Source: Salinivirgaceae bacterium
Lineage (GTDB): Bacteria > Bacteroidota > Bacteroidia > Bacteroidales > SZUA-534
Assembly: GCA_017474765.1 (NCBI GenBank)
Contig: JAFVGW010000025.1
Location: forward strand, 40,353 to 104,352
DNA length: 64,000 bases
Direction of reading: 5' to 3'
Shown: positions 61,238 to 64,000 of the stretch, piece after piece
How the letters are laid out: each line of letters starts with the position of its first letter
Position numbering within the stretch: the stretch's first letter is position 1
Notes under the pieces: model-generated
What the model was told of the DNA's origin: nothing
The model's database searches: none
The model's input: the letters and a program-made list of their open reading frames with translations, nothing else
Position numbers and translations under genes: made by a program

Positions 61238-63112
61238 ATGGAACAGGAGAATTTAAACGAGCAAACACCTTTGAACGGGGCAGTGGACAGTGAAGCACAG
61301 GATTCCGCTGTTGAGAACGTGACCAATGAGGTTTCAGAGTCGGTGAACGAAGACAGCGAGGAGTTGTCGGGTGCAGAGCAGGAAAACCAAGTTGGCGAAG
61401 ATGATTATTCGAAATATGAGTTGCAGGATTTGCTTGTCAAACTCAATCAACTGATTAACAATCACCCTGTTGAGACAATCATAAATGCCGTTGAGGAGAT
61501 AAAGTCGGCTTTCTATAAGCAGTATCGGAACAATTATCAGGAGGCACGCGAGAAGTTCACTGAGCAGGGCGGAGCTCCCGAAAATTTCAAATTCGCCGAC
61601 GAGCATCAGGAGGTCACTTTCAAGGAGCTGTACTCGCAGTTCCGCGACAAGAAAGCAGCTTACAATCAGCAACTTGCCGCTGAGCGCGAGGCCAATCAGA
61701 ACAAGCGTCTCGAGATAATTGAGAATATAAAGAACCTTATCAACAACGAGGAATCAATCAACAAGACTTTCCAAGAGTTTCACGACCTGCAGCAGCAGTG
61801 GCGCGATTGCGGCCAGGCTTCCCCGAACGACATGAAGAAACTCTGGGACTCGTACAACCATGTGGTTGAGCAGTTCTACGATTATGTGAAGATTAACCGC
61901 GAGTTACGCGATTTGGATTTGAAGGAGAACCTGAAAGCCAAGACCGAACTGTGCGAGAAGGCTGAGGCTCTGACGCTCGAGGAGTCGGTTGTTGAGGCGT
62001 TCCGCTCGCTGCAGGCGCTGCACGACAAATGGCGCGAGATTGGCCCCGTGCCAAACGACCAGAAAGAGGAAATCTGGGACCGCTTTAAAGCCGCAACCAC
62101 CGTCATCAACAAGAAACATCAGGATTTCTTTGAGAAACAGAAAGATATGCAGGTGCAGAATCTTGCACAAAAAACGGCTCTTTGCGAGCAGATTGAGGAG
62201 TTGATAAACAGCAACCCCGAAAAGCCGAAAGATTGGGACGAAAAATCGGAGCAGATACTGAAAATCCAGGAGTTGTGGCGCACCATCGGCTATGCACCCA
62301 AAAAGGAGAACAGCAAAATTTACCAGCGTTTCAAGAACGGCTGCGACCTGTTCTTTGCCAAAAAACGCGAATTCTACCGCGGAATCAAGGCTGAGCAAAA
62401 GAGCAATCTGCAACTGAAAATGGAACTCTGCGAGAAGGCTGAGTCGCTGAAAGACAGCACCGATTGGAAATCGACCACCGACGCCTTTATCAACCTCCAG
62501 AAACGCTGGAAGGAGATTGGGCAGACATCGCATAAGCAGTCGGAGCAACTCTGGACCAGATTCCGCACTGCCTGCGACTATTTCTTCAAGGCAAAGGCCG
62601 CTCATTTCTCATCGGTTGACGAGAGCGAGGTTAACAATCTTAATCTGAAGCAGGAACTGATTGAAAAAGTGAAGAATTTTGAGAAAGGCGACAACGATAA
62701 GGAGAACCTCCACCGCCTGATGGAGTTGCAGAAGGAGTGGGGCAGCATCGGCCACGTGCCACTGAGCAAGAAAGACGCCGTGCAGAAGGCTTTCCGCGAG
62801 GCTATCGACGCTCAGTTCGCATCGATGAAACTCGATGCCAGCGAGCGCGAAAAGGCCAATTTCAAGAACAAGATTGAGTCATGGAGCAATCCGCAGTCGC
62901 GAGGCAAACTCTACTCGGAGCGCAACAAGATTGTCAACCGAATGCGCGAACTCGAAAACGAGATCACGCTGTATGAGAACAATATCGGATTCTTCTCAAA
63001 ATCAGCCAATTCGGAGAATCTTATCAGAGACATAAACCGCAAGATTGAACGTGCAAAGGGCCATTTGGCCGAGTTGCGCGACAAGTTGCGCATGCTTGAC
63101 GATATTGATTAG
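61238..63112 (+). CDS. DUF349 repeat protein
   Basis: A 624-residue soluble, charged protein rich in Glu and Lys. After an acidic N-terminus (to about residue 70) it has a series of DUF349-type helical repeats, each with a QQQWRDCGQA / ALHDKWREIGPVPNDQKEEIWDRFK / LWRTIGYAPKKENSKIYQRFK / LQKRWKEIGQTSHKQSEQLWTRFR / LQKEWGSIGHVPLSKKDAVQKAFR core. Five such units can be counted. The C-terminus is coiled-coil. The family is frequent in Bacteroidota; its molecular role is unknown to me, possibly nucleic-acid or ribosome related. No operon mate; transketolase begins 37 bases on. Confidence 0.85.
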   Translation: MEQENLNEQTPLNGAVDSEAQDSAVENVTNEVSESVNEDSEELSGAEQENQVGEDDYSKYELQDLLVKLNQLINNHPVETIINAVEEIKSAFYKQYRNNYQEAREKFTEQGGAPENFKFADEHQEVTFKELYSQFRDKKAAYNQQLAAEREANQNKRLEIIENIKNLINNEESINKTFQEFHDLQQQWRDCGQASPNDMKKLWDSYNHVVEQFYDYVKINRELRDLDLKENLKAKTELCEKAEALTLEESVVEAFRSLQALHDKWREIGPVPNDQKEEIWDRFKAATTVINKKHQDFFEKQKDMQVQNLAQKTALCEQIEELINSNPEKPKDWDEKSEQILKIQELWRTIGYAPKKENSKIYQRFKNGCDLFFAKKREFYRGIKAEQKSNLQLKMELCEKAESLKDSTDWKSTTDAFINLQKRWKEIGQTSHKQSEQLWTRFRTACDYFFKAKAAHFSSVDESEVNNLNLKQELIEKVKNFEKGDNDKENLHRLMELQKEWGSIGHVPLSKKDAVQKAFREAIDAQFASMKLDASEREKANFKNKIESWSNPQSRGKLYSERNKIVNRMRELENEITLYENNIGFFSKSANSENLIRDINRKIERAKGHLAELRDKLRMLDDID

Positions 63113-63149
63113 CACAACATGGATTTTTAATTTACTTAAATAAAAGAAA

Positions 63150-64000
63150 ATGAGTACAAACGCAACAAATCTAGCTGCCAACAACATTCGTATTCTGGCA
63201 GCGTCGATGGTCGAAAAGGCCAAATCGGGACACCCGGGCGGTGCTATGGGTGGCGCCGACTTCATCAATGTTCTTTATTCGGAATTCCTGCAGTACGACC
63301 CGCAGAACCCGTCGTGGATTGGCCGCGACCGCTTCTTCCTTGACCCGGGCCATATGGCACCTATGCTCTACGCACAGTTGGCTCTGACCGGCAAATACAC
63401 GCTCGACGAACTGGCACAGTTGCGCCAATGGGGCTCACCAACCACCGGTCACCCTGAGTTTGAAATCGCTCGTGGTGTTGAGAACACATCGGGCCCGCTC
63501 GGACAAGGCCACAGCTATGCTGTTGGTGCTGCCATCGCCGCCAAATTCCTGGCTGCTCACACTGGCAACCCCACTTTCGAGAAGGAAACCATCTACGCCT
63601 ACATCTCTGACGGCGGCGTTCAGGAAGAGATTTCACAAGGCTCGGCACGTATTGCTGGCGTTCTCGGTCTGGACAACCTGGTAATGTTCTATGACTCGAA
63701 CGACATCCAACTTTCGACTGAAACAAAGGCTGTTATGAACGAAGACACAGCCGCTAAATATCGCGCTCTGGGTTGGGAAGTTATCGAAATCAACGGTAAC
63801 GACGCCGACCAAATCCGCAAGGCACTGGCTCAGGCCAAAGCCGTGAAGGGCAAACCGGCTCTCATCATCGGCAAGTGCATTATGGGCAAGGGCGCGCTGA
63901 AAGAAGACGGCTCGTCGTATGAGCGCAACTGCAAGACTCACGGCGCACCGCTCGGTGGCGACGCTTACAAGAACACCATCAAGAACCTTGGCGGCGACCC
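63150..64000 (+). CDS. tkt: Transketolase (5' part; continues past window)
   Basis: ThDP enzyme of the non-oxidative pentose phosphate pathway. Starting at ATG 63150, 283 codons are in the window. Motifs: KAKSGHPGGAMGGADF (His for substrate/ThDP), DPGHMAPMLYA, GPLGQGHSYAVGAAIAAK, and the ThDP-Mg motif AYISDGGVQEEISQG with FYDSNDIQLS; this SDGG version is the usual one in Bacteroidota transketolase rather than the GDG of E. coli. Functional partner rpiB sits at 716-1150. The C-terminal half is outside the window. Confidence 0.96.
   Translation, partial: MSTNATNLAANNIRILAASMVEKAKSGHPGGAMGGADFINVLYSEFLQYDPQNPSWIGRDRFFLDPGHMAPMLYAQLALTGKYTLDELAQLRQWGSPTTGHPEFEIARGVENTSGPLGQGHSYAVGAAIAAKFLAAHTGNPTFEKETIYAYISDGGVQEEISQGSARIAGVLGLDNLVMFYDSNDIQLSTETKAVMNEDTAAKYRALGWEVIEINGNDADQIRKALAQAKAVKGKPALIIGKCIMGKGALKEDGSSYERNCKTHGAPLGGDAYKNTIKNLGGD

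Noticed and set aside
1..64000. Prophage, integrase or insertion sequence
   Set aside because: No transposase, integrase, terminase or phage structural gene was found; the S74 domain at 21 kb is in a cellular surface protein.

Overview
The window looks like chromosome from a member of the Bacteroidales (Bacteroidota). The evidence is a GldA-type ABC ATPase, a type IX secretion (T9SS) plug-like protein, a subtilase with a T9SS-type C-terminal tail, DUF4249 lipoproteins beside a TonB-dependent receptor, a rsfS-ftsH-DUF2007-cdsA-psd operon, promoters of the TTTG / TAnnTTTG type, and lipoproteins with acidic residues after the lipobox Cys. A GH10 xylanase with a module inserted in its catalytic domain suggests a gut or rumen plant-fibre niche; that is inference. 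Genus cannot be told from the sequence.

Layout. 0-3.9 kb: 3' part of the window-edge gldA, rpiB, tRNA-Ser(GGA), and an exbB / 4-TM protein / exbD / exbD operon that would energise TonB transport. 4.0-6.4 kb: a ComEC-like channel and a small 2[4Fe-4S] ferredoxin. 6.4-10.6 kb (minus): rsfS, ftsH, DUF2007, cdsA, psd (membrane quality control and phospholipid synthesis). 10.7-15.2 kb: a NifU-like / GGGtGRT pair, an FHS-type sugar permease and a T9SS plug protein. 15.2-20.9 kb: dxs, a HAD phosphatase, a membrane protein and RNase R. 21.0-29.3 kb (minus): a giant collagen-like/head-repeat/S74 surface protein, an unknown secreted protein, cysE(epsC), uppP, a HEAT protein and tsaD. 29.3-33.8 kb: tamB. 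34.4-39.7 kb: two kelch lipoproteins, cvpA, tyrS and an exonuclease/endonuclease-family protein. 39.8-45.6 kb: a frameshifted GH10 xylanase, a NifX-like protein, an unknown secreted protein, uvrC and a DUF4468 protein.

46-57 kb is the accessory part. It opens with a chimeric gene that joins a DUF4249-type lipoprotein leader to the C-terminal part of QueE. A membrane-anchored TPR/HTH regulator faces away from a run of small secreted proteins. Then come three tandem DUF4249 lipoproteins, another lipoprotein, a T9SS-exported S8 protease and a TonB-dependent receptor, nearly abutting or overlapping. I read this run as one surface protease-and-uptake unit: lipoproteins bind or present a substrate, the protease cuts it, and the receptor imports the product using the ExbBD motor. 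The parts are known families; the specific combination and its substrate are not known to me.

57-64 kb: ribF, a membrane class III adenylate cyclase fused to an HD phosphohydrolase domain, a tandem universal stress protein, a DUF349 protein and the 5' part of transketolase. Dispersed and tandem AT-rich intergenic repeats lie at 28.1, 34.0 and 56.9-57.2 kb.
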